From Onthophagus taurus (taxonomy: Eukaryota > Arthropoda > Insecta > Coleoptera > Scarabaeidae), in NCBI RefSeq assembly GCF_036711975.1, contig NC_091966.1:37951501-38015500 (forward strand): a stretch of DNA of 64,000 nt. Reading direction: 5' to 3'. This document shows, piece by piece, positions 1 to 21,200 of the stretch. Each line of letters begins with the position of its first letter. The stretch's first letter is position 1. A program made the translations under genes and the position numbers. The notes beneath the pieces are model-generated. The model was given only the letters and a program-made list of their open reading frames with translations. It was not told where the DNA came from and did not search any database.

Positions 1-1323
1 CTTGGGGGAGAGAACTAATCGCTTGATCCAATTTATTAGAACAAACTCCAATTAAGTTGTACGGAACCGGCTACAAACATATTTCGTTTCCTCGGCGTTT
101 CGTTCGGCTTTCCTGGCGCGCGTTTGTGAAACTTAAAATTGTGTAATATTTTAAAGAAGATTATGCACATATAAATAGGCTTTGGTCACGGAAGCGATGC
201 AAAACTCTTGCTTTCAGTAAATCGAGCGAACGTTTCCGAATTGGCAGCAGATTGTAGTATTTTTCACTCACTGTTGCTGTCTAACCGGGTCGCGAGTTAA
301 ATTTAAAACAATATTGTGTTGCAGACAGTCGTGTTTGTACCCGTTAGTGCATGACCGCAAAATGAATGATATTTCTACGCGAATTCAATCGAACATAACA
401 TTATCTTGTTGTATCATTTAAAATCTTATAACCTGTAATATTAATAAAAATCTTTTAATACTGAATTATAACATTAATAAGTGTTGATTTGAAAGTAAAT
501 AATTTTGTATACCGGTTTTTAGTTGATCGTCGTGTAAAATCCGTAAAAGCTCGCGATTGTTGGCGCGCACCAGTTAAACAGGACGCCGACCACTAATAGC
601 CGATTCGAATCTAGACGACGACGCCGAGCGTCTTCAGCGCCAATACGAGTAACGACGACTAAGAACGGAAATTCTCGAAGACTATTTAAAGAAACCTTAA
701 ATGAAAAAAAAATATATATATAAGAAAATGTAAGGAAGGAAATCATAAAATAAAATATTTTCATTACTTCGGTGTCCTATTAATTAATTAATTTATTTTT
801 AATTTGATTGCAACCAACACAAGACACAAAATATACTAATATTAATAGTTATATGTATTTACAAGATAAAACATTTGTACTTTCAATAAATAAATATACA
901 TTAATATCGTTAATGAAACGTAGGTATTTTTCTTACATTTTTAACGCAAATTAGGCGAAGTGAAATACATAGACTTTTTAATGTACCTACCCTAAATATA
1001 CTAATCTCTGTCAAAGGCGAAACTAATTAATACAAAGAACAAAACGAGAATGAGATTGCCACGATTGCAGTCGCAAGAAACGACGGAACAATTCCTACTT
1101 TCTTGAATCCCGGAACGAGTGTGAACGGTCTGTAACAAAATCAAAACTAATCAGATCGATACTCTATCAAAAAATCTTTGAAGCTCCTGCAATTATTTAT
1201 ATTATTTACTTTATTCAGTTTTTAAGACTTAGAAATTGAATTGTTTAAAAACTGAAAAAAAGCTCCTGAAAAAACGTTCACCGTTCGTCACAAAGGCTCC
1301 TGGACCAACAAACCTTGGATGCT
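1..1323. other. Left flank without a recognisable gene
   Basis: No long reading frame resembles a known protein. Bases 1-700 are less AT-rich than most intergenic DNA here and look promoter-like; 770-1240 is AT-rich. The part next to 1324 should hold the 3' UTR of the minus-strand helicase; I could not fix a poly(A) site. Confidence 0.5.
170..218 (+). promoter_or_regulatory. Possible core promoter (TATA-like plus initiator-like)
   Basis: TATAAATAG lies at 170-178 and the insect initiator-like TCAGT at 214-218. The 46-bp distance from TATA to the initiator A is longer than the usual 25-30 bp, so a start near 200 without this initiator is equally possible. No first exon can be assigned downstream, so this is weak. 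Confidence 0.18.
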
Positions 1324-10019
<8,696 letters not shown>

Positions 10020-10977
10020 TAAAATAACTTTAAAAAGTCACGGTTCTTGGTCACAATAACAAAACGGAAAGACGCGCGAAGTGAACCGTACGGATTACAA
10101 AACACAAACTAAACTCACTGTTTATAAAATACCGCGAAAGGAAAGCAAAATCGTTACGGGGCGATTCGTTTACAATTCGAGACGAGTAAATCAATGGAGA
10201 AAGCGCTTGATGTTTACGTCAATCGATGGCGGGAAATTTAAATTTGTTTAAATGATTTGAGGAAATTTAATGATTAAAAGCTTATTAAATCGAGATAATT
10301 CATTTTTGATATCAATTTGTTGTGGTGTTATTATTGTATTATTTTATAATTTATTGTATAGAGGAGATAAATGATTTTTTTAATGAAAATTTATTTGGAA
10401 AAGGTTGGGTTTGTGGGCGGTACTAAGAGGTCACAGAGCTTGAACTTGTATTTTTTTGGCTTATTTTAAAGCGTGCAAAAAATTTGGAATGTGAACCGGT
10501 TATTTTACATATTTTTGGGTGTACAGGTAGTTGAAATGAAGCTTAAAATATTTTTTTAAATTCATTAATAATTTTAAAGAAAAACAAATACAATCAATTT
10601 TCAAAATATAATTAAACCTTTAAAACACTAAAAATTTATTATTTAATTTAAAAATCATATCTTTGTGTAATAAATAAATTCATGATGCCACAGTGGTGCT
10701 AACTTTTAAAATAATTAGTTCCTATCATGATTTGTCATTTTGACAAATCAATTTTGACATTTTGAAGCTGTCAAAATATTTAACCCGGCGTTACATACAA
10801 AACCATAAAATCGCTCTGAAAATACACTAATATTAATTTTATGGGCTTCTTCAATAAGTCCCCACTAGAGAATTCAAACAGCAGGTCAGCAAGACGAATT
10901 ATACGCATTTGAAATCCTCTAGGGTGTGTTAAACCCCACGTATGTATTAACGTTAGTAAATATAGAATAATACTTCA
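10020..10977. other. 5' flank of the helicase gene
   Basis: The first 200 bases upstream of the ATG at 10019 are moderately GC-richer and should contain the helicase promoter and 5' UTR. No TATA box is obvious. Farther out the sequence is plain AT-rich DNA. Confidence 0.45.
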
Positions 10978-11356
10978 ATTGAACTAAAACTAGAACTAAC
11001 ACTACAAACTTTCGGGTTTTGCCGTGCGTCTTTTAAGAAAAGGTTTGACGTTTCGGATGCCATGTTGCAACATTCTTCAGAAACTGGTTCGAAGTGAAAT
11101 CTAGTCTATGATGGGACAAGAACATAAGAAGAGGAACTAAAAAGAGACTAGGAAGAACTCTAGTAGAGTCAACCTAGGCTATGGTGGTAAGATATATTCG
11201 ATTAAATTAATTTAATTTAGATTATTCGCGTAAATTCAACTTCGAACCAGTTTCTGAAGAAGGTTGCAACATGGCATCCGAAACGTCAAACTTTTTCTTA
11301 AAAGACGCACGGCAAAACCCGAAAGTTTCTAGTGTTAGTTCTAATTTTAGTTCAAT
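10978..11356. mobile_element. Foldback element with 118-bp inverted arms
   Basis: Bases 10978-11095 and 11236-11356 are close reverse complements. Both arms carry TTTGACGTTTCGGATGCCAT and GCCGTGCGTCTTTTAAGA, or their complements, and end in the ACTAGAACTAACACTA motif. The 140-bp middle contains one arm (11126-11230) of a second inverted pair whose mate is at 12548-12651. No coding capacity. Confidence 0.75.
11126..11230. repeat. Left arm of a second inverted repeat
   Basis: Near-identical in reverse complement to 12548-12651. Shared words include AAAAAGAGACTAGGAAGAAC and GATATATTCGATTAAATTAA. The pair brackets the piggyBac-like remnant. Confidence 0.75.
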
Positions 11357-11439
11357 TAACACCGACCGTGAAAGCCTTCGTACTTATAATAGTTCAATTG
11401 TTGTTGTGGACATATTTTGGACAAAAATAAGTGCTTTAA

Positions 11440-12550
11440 CATTCTCATACAAAGAGGAACAGAAAAGGCTTCAAGTTTTATGGGATGAAGTTATGACTGA
11501 TGACGAGACAATCGAATCAGGAAGCATATCAACAGATATGCTTCCTAATAATAAGTATATCAATAGAGGTTGAATTGGAGAATAATGAGGCTGAGCAAGA
11601 GATGAAAGCTGAAAAAAGAAGCAGGCAAGATTATCTCGGAAAATATGGAACGAAGTGGGAAAAAAATTCATGAAACTCACGAGTCCGTACAAGAGCAGAT
11701 AATAGGCATAGGCATGCGAAAAGTGTTATGGATTGTTGGCAGCTATTTTTCGATAGTCAAATAGTCGAAGAGATGTGCTTATAAAAATAAATCCATTATG
11801 AAACCAACTACTGTTCTTAAAATTAAATCATTCATGGGATTATCATATTTAGCAGGAATGTTCCATTCCAATCGTCAGAATTTAAGAGACAATCTGACGA
11901 GACTGGAGTGGATATTTTTTGTAGTAGGATGTCGATAAATCGATTTCAATTTTTGATGGACTGTCTTCGCTTTGATAATTGTCGGTTGATATTAGCAACC
12001 GACAAATTATTATTGGAAAGATTTATCGACAACTGTAAGCAATTATATCGTCCATCACAGTATCTGACAATAGATGAAAAGTTGGACTCTTCCCGTGGTA
12101 GGTGTTTCTTCAAGCAGTATGGAATCAAAGTACAAGCATTGTACTACTAGCGTCATTGGTTGATGCACGTTTCTATTATGTTTTGAACCTCAAAGTATAT
12201 GCATGAAGACAACCAAGCCTTATACTATCAGTAATTCACCTGCAGATATTGTTGAGAGGCTTATAGAACCCATTTCTGGTTCCAATCGGAATGTAACATT
12301 TGATAACTGGTGAAACTGCTAAAAGACCATAAGTTGACATCAGTAGTCACGCTTACAAAAAGCAAGCATTGCATTCCAAAACAATTCGTGTCAGTAAAAA
12401 CCAGAGCCAAAGACAAGTTTATTTAGTTTTCAAAAAGACATAACACTTTTATCATACGTACCGAAAAAGAATGAAAATGTGTTGCTGATGTCTACAATAC
12501 ATCATGATGGAGCAATTGATGCAGCAACTGAGGAGAAGAATTTACCCGAA
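11440..12550 (+). pseudogene. Dead piggyBac-like transposase
   Basis: The open part at 11908-12150 shows MSINRFQFLMDCLRFDN, YLTIDEKLDSSRGRCFFKQY and GIKVQALYY, the typical N-terminal half of the piggyBac DDE domain. It continues in other frames with LVDARFYYVLNLKVY, a SNRNVTFDNW-like acid motif near 12285 and a VLLMSTIHHDGAID-like block near 12485. Several stops and frame shifts break it. It lies between two inverted arms, which may be its own ends or a later foldback insertion. Confidence 0.8.
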
Positions 12551-12651
12551 TAATCTAAATTAAATTAATTTAATCGAATATATCTTATTACCATAGCCCA
12601 GGTTGACTCTACTAGTGTTCTTCCTAGTCTCTTTTTAGCTCCTCTTCTTAA
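12548..12651. repeat. Right arm of the second inverted repeat
   Basis: Reverse complement of 11126-11230 with few differences. Confidence 0.75.
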
Positions 12652-13029
12652 GACATCCTATAATTTACCTGCTTTCAGTTATTCTATATTTTGTCCCTTT
12701 TTCCCCTATACCATTCTTATCTACAATTATAAATGGCCAGCTTAATCTAAATTTGTCCAAATTACATAATGTAGGTTTGGGTGAGGAGTTGACCCAATCT
12801 TGAGACAAATGCTTCTAAAATAGAATCAAATGTCTGAATAGTTAATAAGAAAACTAAAGCAAAATGTTGTACAATATGGTAACAACTAAATCTTCCACTG
12901 AAAGTTGGTTTATAAGCGAAGTGGGTATCAACCTATGTGTTCATAATGGCGAATCGTATATATTCATCGGCGAATATAGGTACAGACTACAACCTTTCTA
13001 GAAAAGAACCTATAGAAGATAGTTGAAAA

Positions 13030-13700
13030 CGCGTTGATTTTATGGATTGAGGTTCAAACTCAAAAAGGACCCACTCTAAGCTCTGAACTCTTTAGAGACA
13101 AAGCTAAAAAGCTATACGACAATTTTATGAAAAGTAAACCCTCTTGATCACAAATTGAGCTGAAATCAATTGTCGCAAGTAAGGGTTGGTTCGACAAATT
13201 TAAAAATCAGTTGAAAAAAGTTGATGGATAAGTTTCCCTCAGCCGATCATGAGGCAGCAGAGCTGTATCCAGAATTCCTAAAGAATATAATTCAAGATTG
13301 AAAAAAATTCAATAGACAAAAGTCTCCTAACACAACTTCTCTTCTTCAGCCTTTAGACCAAGGTATTATAGCTACATTCTGGGTATATTATACCAGAACT
13401 TTTTTAATCGCGCATGAATTGAAAAAATCTACATTGAATGGTTGCTGGAGGAATCTGGCCAAGTGTTGAAGGATGATGAGAATTTGCAGAATGACCCCAG
13501 AATGACACCATGATTCAACAAAACCGGAAAGATTAGCGGAGTTAGTAATTTACTTACTAAGACATTGTTCTCTTTGGATAGATTTAGAGATACTTTTTGA
13601 CATAGGAGTGCCAGGAGCAATATAAACGCTTTCTTGGGAAAAGGTGAAAAGGGCTGGAGATATGCCATCAATTCGGAAAACTTAAAACAATCTCGCTGCT
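13030..13700 (+). pseudogene. Dead pogo/Tigger (CENP-B-like) transposase
   Basis: Broken frames show WIEVQTQKGPTLSSELFRDKA followed by a SKGWFDKFK helix motif (13175-13205), an ADHEAAELYPEFLK linker, and the late DDE piece PNTTSLLQPLDQGIIATFW (13328-13380). This is the usual order of a Tc5/CENP-B DNA-binding domain then DDE_1. The central catalytic part is missing. Confidence 0.7.
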
Positions 13701-15264
13701 GCTGTTATGTGTAGTAGCATCCGATAGAAGTGTTCAGTTCGTCTTAATCAGAAAAGAGATGTGTTATATTTAAAATGGGTATAAACTCGGGCATATTCCA
13801 GGACTGAAATGCCAATTGAGATCTATTTAAGAACAATTTAACTAAGAGGCTAACTGATGGTAGAATTTCATTTCTGTTGAAATCATTTGAGAATACCATT
13901 GGTATCTGTCACTTCAGTGTATCAATAAAGTTGAAATGTCGGCAAAACTAATTCTAAGTATATTATTTGGTAGATAGAACATTCAAGGTTGCTCAGGAAA
14001 AGGAATGCTTGGTTTATGCCTTTTATGAAATATGACTCAAGAACTCATATTGCACCTGATATCACCATGCCATGAAACAAATGAGTACTTACTACAATCG
14101 TCAGTAAACTATCGTAATAGATGCGCGTTTAAAATAGCAAATAGTAACATACCCAAAAACATCCAACTCACAACGTACTTGGAGACAAATAATCTGCAAC
14201 ATTTGTCTAACGATAGTGTTTTTGCTCAATCGGCGATTAAAAGCACATCACTCTAATAAAAATTCATATATCTTAAAATATCGTCAGAAAAAATATTAAA
14301 AGTTCTTCAAAGTTGGCCAGGTTTATATCGATATAGCTCGGATGCAACGACTTGGCTGTAAGCAACCTCGGCTAAATTAAGCCAATCATATTTAGCTCAT
14401 ATATGGCTTTGTAGTGAACAGTTGGATTTAAAAACCAAATAGAATGGTTGGGAAGAAATCTACACGAAGAATCGCCAGATGTGGAAGCAACAAATTCTAA
14501 GTGATTACTTCGAAGAAAGCTAAGGGAGAAAGTTGCCCTAAGGCGAGAATGTCAAATATCTTGAAAAGATAAACGATCGAAAGGTACAAAAGGACATCGA
14601 GAAAATCTTTAAAATCAGGAATCAGTTATTGATTATGATTCTTATATCAGTACGTTCTTGCCGAATCGAAGAAAATTTCTGCATTGGCAAAGAAATAATT
14701 TGATCACTTTACTATATATTATTATTATTTCGCTTTAGGTTAGTTTTATTTATAAAAAAATATTATTTCGACATTTAAAAAAGTAATAAGATTGATATTA
14801 TCATGACTTGACATCAATCATGATTAGTTTTAATCTATTTAATCTTTTGAAAAGGAAATGATGGATAAGGTAAGATAAGTTTAATAAATATAACACATTT
14901 CCGATATGTTAATGGTAAAAATCTTTAATAATAAATAAAAATTGCGAAAAAGTATATACATTTTGGCACTGTATATGTACAAATGAAGAGTTGATAAAGT
15001 ACAAATCACATTGACTAGAGAGAAATAACCGCTACGATTAATGCAAAAAACGAATTCCGGAAGAATTTTAACATTCTTACAATAAGTACTTTATCAATAA
15101 ACTACAATTACGGTACTAGATGCTTTTTCTTGTCATGCTTATTTCGAACTATTTAATCATTAAGCTAATATAACTAAAGATTAATTTGTTCTTGTTTAAA
15201 TTGTTAAATATAAATTAAATGAAAATATTACAAGATATATAGCGTTCAAAAATAACTTTTACAA
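13700..15264. other. Intergenic debris and 3' flank of the PRDM gene
   Basis: Bases 13700-14650 contain scraps of former coding sequence that I cannot assign firmly. From about 14700 to 15264 the sequence is AT-rich and should include the PRDM 3' UTR. Confidence 0.4.
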
Positions 15265-18200
15265 TTAATAATATGTTGAATAATGGTGGTATGATGGATT
15301 AGGGGACGCAACATGAGGTCGGGGAGGTAGCGCGGTCGGATGGTAAGGTGTTGGAGACACTGAATAACCACTATAAGGAACAGGAGATATACTTCCATTA
15401 TTAGGTAGTATTCTACTATCACCTAAAATCCTTCCTTGATCTAACAAACGAGGTTGATCACTTATTAATCTACCCTCATCCGGAAGCAATCTTTGATCAG
15501 AACTAAGCAATCTATTCGAATCATTTGTTAACAACCGATTCGTTGAATGGTCAGATAATATTCTATTACTCATATCAGAAACTGAAACTAATCGTCCATC
15601 GTTCATATGACGAGGCGCGTTTAATTCACTACTTAATAATCGAGATTGATCTAAGGATAATCGATGATTTGTTGGAATTGTATGATCGGAAAGTAATCGA
15701 GAATTAGTTATTTGATGAGATCTTAAACTTAAATCAACACTATGTCGACCCGGGGGTGTTAAATCCAAAGAAACAACGCGTAAAATATCCGCGTGCGTGT
15801 AATTTTGCGATGGCGAATTATAATTTAATCTTAAATCAACCGTAGGGCGATCTACATCCGAATATAAATGATGATATCTATTTAAATTTGAATAATTATG
15901 ATAACTACGAGCCGACATATCGAGACCTTGAAGTTCTGCCGAATTTAAAACGAGATGTTCAAAACTCCGATCCGGCCTAAAATCGGTATCCAATAAATTT
16001 CGATTTTCCAAACTATTTCTAGTTTCCAAATTTTCAACCAAATCGTAACTTTTTATTCTAAAATCATCGATTGTGTTATCGTAGGTATTTCTACTTCTTA
16101 ATTCCGAGTCTAAATTATCATAATTTTTTCGTAAATCTAAATCAAGATCAAATTTACGTATGTTTTCGATTTCTTTTAATTTCTCCTGTTCTTGAAGTTG
16201 ATTATCGTTCAAAGCGCGCGATTGCAAATCTAATTCATTTTGATTCGGAATTTCAGACGTAAACTTATGGATATCGTCGTAACTTTTTGGAACATCCATT
16301 CCTAAATATAATTTCCTATCATTTTCATCGAATTTTAATCTAAAATCTTTCCTAAATTGGAAATTCGGATCTAAATTATAATGCGATTTGTATAATGATA
16401 AATCGAGTTGTGCGTTCTCTTTCGTGTTATGTATACTTAAATTTTGAACACCAATCCCGTTACTATCATCGGAAGATATATTATCTGGATTAACATTGTG
16501 GCTAAAATCGTATCTTGGGGGACTATTAGCTGGGGAAACATTTTTCGAAACGTTATCGTAATTTGGGTTATTTTGAGGGGAGTTGATGTAGTCGCGAACG
16601 AAATTATTGCGGTTTTGAATACTTGGGCTATTTGGTGGGCTAAAATCATCTTGAGGAAAACTTGAATAATCAATGCGAATATTTTGGGAATGACGTAACT
16701 CATCGTTTAAATCATCAGTAACTGAAATGTGATCATTCACCGATGGTGAAATTAAGTTTATATCACGACTTTCCGTCATATCAACTGAATGGCTGTAAGT
16801 TACGTCGGGTAAAGCATCGGCGTGTGAAAGTGTATATAAATTATTAACTAAAGCATCAGTACAATTCGTGGTGCTATTAACGTCTATATCAATATTAGGT
16901 TCGCTACAAACCGAATCTAAAGCAGCTTCAACTAACAAACTCGCGTTAGAAGATTCTTGTCGATTAAAAGTATTTAAATTTGAATTTAATTTTAAATGAT
17001 CATATTGTTGATCCCTTGTTTGCAACTCTTCCATTTCCAACCCCATATTTTCATCAACTTTTTGTTTCGTTTTATCAACCTGATAAATATCTAAATCAGA
17101 CGCCATCCATTTTTTGCTACCTTTAGTTAAAAGTTTCATCCCTGAGGTTGAATAGGAAGGTTCGATATTTCCGAGATTACTTTGATTCGAACTTGATGAA
17201 TTATCGTTTTGTTGAGTTGAATTAGCAGGTTCTTCTTGTTGCGGTTGATCGCAATTCTTCCCATCTAAACTTATATCATCCACGTCGCTGCTACTATCGA
17301 ATTTTCTTTTCTTATCTTCTTTTTGTTCCGATTCGGACATTGGTTGATCGTCAGCTCCGCTGTAAGCTTCGAATGTGTAATCGACACTCCTTTCAATTTT
17401 CGGCATTTGATCTTCAAGCAAACCATGCGCCTTTTTATAATGAAATTGTAGACATTGTTTTGTTGTAAACGCCGCTGAGCATTCTTTTTCGTTGCATCTA
17501 AACGGTTTTATCCCACTATGAGTTAACATATGGATTTTTAAATTCGATTTGTTTTGGAACATTTTCCCGCATTTAGTGCAAGCGCATGCGTCGTCTACTT
17601 GTTTTTGATGGACTTCTTTGACGTGTCTTTGTAAAGCGGCTTTTGAACCAAGTATTTTCATGCAGTTTTTGCATTGGAAGTCTTTTAAAATATCAGCCAT
17701 ATCTAAATAACACACAAATTTTAATTTCTTTAAATAATTTTGATTAAAATTTTCTTACCACCATGCATTCTTTTTATATGAACCTTTAATTTTTGCGGCT
17801 GACAAAATTTTCGGCCACAAAAATCGCATAAAGGACGTGATCTTTGAGGGTTCGCTGAGCACCCATACGTTCTATGCATTTCTAAGTAATTTAATCGAAG
17901 GAAGAACTAGAAAATGTTAATTAAAGTTGATTTCAATTTTTCTTTGATACAATTTCTTACCTTTTTACAAAATTGGCATTGATAAGCGCCTTGGCCATTA
18001 TGTAATTCAGAAGCATGTTTCATAATGTTCTCTTTTCCCAAAACGGCAGCTCCGCACACTTTACAATGATACTTTCTGATTGTTAAACTGTATCTTACAT
18101 CGTGGAATATGTTACAGTGGATTCTGTAGTAAATTGGATGACCAAAATTCATGTTACATCCACCACAATCTAAAAAATACATTTATATTTATTCTCGTAG

Positions 18201-21200
18201 TTTCTGTGCTTTATCATGGGAATGGGAAAGAATTGGGGGACGACACCATTAGAATTTATTGTTTTTACAACTGGTGCATATTTTGCGTTGTAGTTTATTG
18301 CTCCAAATGTGCACTACAGAACCAGATATATGCCACAGATAATTGTAAGCAATTCTGCGTTGTTGTAGAGAAAAAGAATGTAGACGCAAAAAGATTATGA
18401 GTAGACAGAATATAACAATTCCTGAAGTTGAGCAAAATCTATTGGAGATAAAGCTTGCATAGTGTAGAAATTGCCGACTTGGCAAAGAGGAGTTTATCAA
18501 TAAAAGACATAGTTCGAACCTCTTGATGAGTAAACAGAATATAACAATTCCAGAAGTTGAGCAAAATTCATTGGAGATAAACCTTGCATAGTGTAGAAAT
18601 TGCCGACTTGGCAAAGAAGAGTTTATCAATAAAAGCCTTAGTTGGAACCTCTTGATGAGTAAACAGAACATAACAAGTCCAGAAGTTGAGCAAAATCCAT
18701 TGGAGATAAACCTTGCATAGTGTAGAAATTGCCGACTTGGCAAAGAAGAATTTATCAATAAAAGCCATAGTTCGAACCTCTTGATGAGTAATCAGAATAT
18801 AACAAGTTCAGAAGTTGAACAAAATCCATTGGAGATAAAGCTTGCAGAGTAAAAATTGCCGACTTGGCAAAGAAGAATTTATCAATAAAAGTAATCCAAC
18901 ATTACATAACTTTTTTAATAGGAGGAAATGATCCAGCTAATCCAACTCCTTCCAAAAGTCAAAGGTACACTACAATATTCTGCGTATCAGATCTGCATTA
19001 CTCTGATCTGAATATGTCTATCCAATACGTTTATGCCTTACACGCATACTCTCTTTATTAATTTCCATTATAAACCACAGGGACAAACAATACCTAAAAG
19101 AACCATTCCCAGCTTTAAACACTGCTTCCGCAATAAATAATGAAAAAATAATGGCATCATTTCCAGAGGATGAATTCTTCATTATTGCCTTAATTTTGAA
19201 TGAAGAAGAAAGTTTTGAGAAAAACTAAGTAAAGAAAGTAAACAAAGCAACAAAAGGGCACTTTGCCACATTTTTGGGAAGTTTAAAAAAAGCTCTGCTA
19301 TGAACATTGTTGGACCTCCACTCTTGGAAAATTGACTTTATTGAGATTTAATTTTAATCAACTATAATACTTACTAGTTTTTTCTACTTTATTCTTCTTA
19401 CAAACACTACCTCCATCCTGCCAATACATTAATTCTTCACCTTCCTTAACATCTCTAACACTAAAAAAATATAGTAAGCCTTCTTTTGCAATAACACATA
19501 AATTTCGACTTTCTCTGCTAGGAGCTGGTCGGACAAATCTCGCCCAATTACTCAAATGTAAATCTTCAGTGTTTAAATAAATAAAACTTTTCTCACTTGA
19601 ACAGATTTCCCATAAATCTCTCATATTGCTATCTTCTGGAACATCAACTTCTTTAACAATTTTACCAACAATGGGTCCTAATTGTGTAAATTGTTGAATT
19701 TCATGAGTGGCGAAAACGCCTAAACCGTGATCGTTGTTGGTGTCGTTAAAGTATAATTGATCGGGTAATGATAAATAACTATAACTTAATTTGAAATTGT
19801 AATCTGTGTTATTGGTTTCGGTTTCTACTTGGTCAATTTCTAAGTTTTCCACTTTAAATTCGGCCGAAGTGTTTGTTAAGTTTTTTTGTTTCCACTCATC
19901 ATAAGACAAAGCATCAGTTAAAACAGCGATTGGTTCGTCGAAAGGACATTCGATTTGGACGTGTTTCGAATAACATTTTGTACATTGGGGTTGTTGCGGT
20001 TTCGAATCGTTTTGATCAGATTGGTCGACCGTTTCGCGTTTTATATTAGTTACAATTTCGGTGAATTCTTCGCCGTTTGTTAACTTTAAATCCTGCGCGC
20101 TATTAAATTCCGGCGCTTTTCTAATATCTATATCAATCTTCTTCTTACTTTTACTCTCACATTTATTGTTACCAGTAGTAATTTTCTTTTTCACTTTTTC
20201 ACTATCTTTTCTTTTATTTCGTTTTTGAGGCGATTTATTACACTTATCAACATCGACGTCTTTTCCAATAGGATCATCACATAATTCTTCTTTAAGAATT
20301 TCATTTGAGATATTTGTAAAATTATCTGTACTACTTGAATCGATTAATTCTGATTTTTGATTTATACTATATCGATTGTTTTCATTATAATTTGCTATGT
20401 TTTCATTATTTGCAATTTGATTAATAATTTCGGTAGTTTTATTTTGTAATGAAAGACTATTTTGGGAATACTTAAAATTTTCGGAAGATATATTTGTTTG
20501 ATGAAATCCATTTTGCATTGATGTGGATTTAATTCCATTTTGTTTATTGCTGTAATAAATAAAAAGAGAAAATAATTATTGAACTAATAATAAGTACATA
20601 ATAATAAATTATTGTAAATTGTGTTATGTTGTCTATCATAACTAAAAATGCTTCCTTCTTGATTTTTAGTATTAATTAAAATGTATTACCAAAAATCGTA
20701 TAACATATAACATTACAGGGATCTCAAAGAGCAAGTAAATTGTATATGTTTTGTAAATTGTGTTATGTTGTCTATCATAACTAAAAATGCTTCCTTCTTG
20801 ATTTTTAGTATTAATTAAAATGTATTACCAAAAATCGTATAACATATAACATTACAGGGATCTCAAAAAGCAAGTAAATTGTATATGTTTTTGTCGGGCG
20901 TTGCAATTTATCATGAGTCATCTGCGTAAATGATTTTTTAAATGATTGTAAAGCTGCATATCTGCAAGATACAGTTGGAGATCACAATTTTAATACAGTA
21001 AAGATTAGGGTCGTAATAGTAAAGAGTTGGTCACAATACACTACCTCTTTCTAATAAAAAATAAATACAATATTTCAACATTTTTATACAGTATGTTTGC
21101 AATAAAGTGATGCAAAAAACTTATTGATTCATAAGTTTTAAAATATGGCTTTTCAAATTTGCCTGAATATACACAAAAATTACACATCCATAGTTGTCTT

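Noticed and set aside
519-764. 81-codon minus-strand frame at the left edge
   Set aside because: Low-complexity aromatic start and no homology sense; probably chance in AT-rich DNA.
13700-14650. Possible LTR or other retroelement coding scraps
   Set aside because: Too broken to assign; no diagnostic motif in order.
15525-16703. Several 60-90 codon frames on both strands
   Set aside because: Shadows of the long PRDM last exon.
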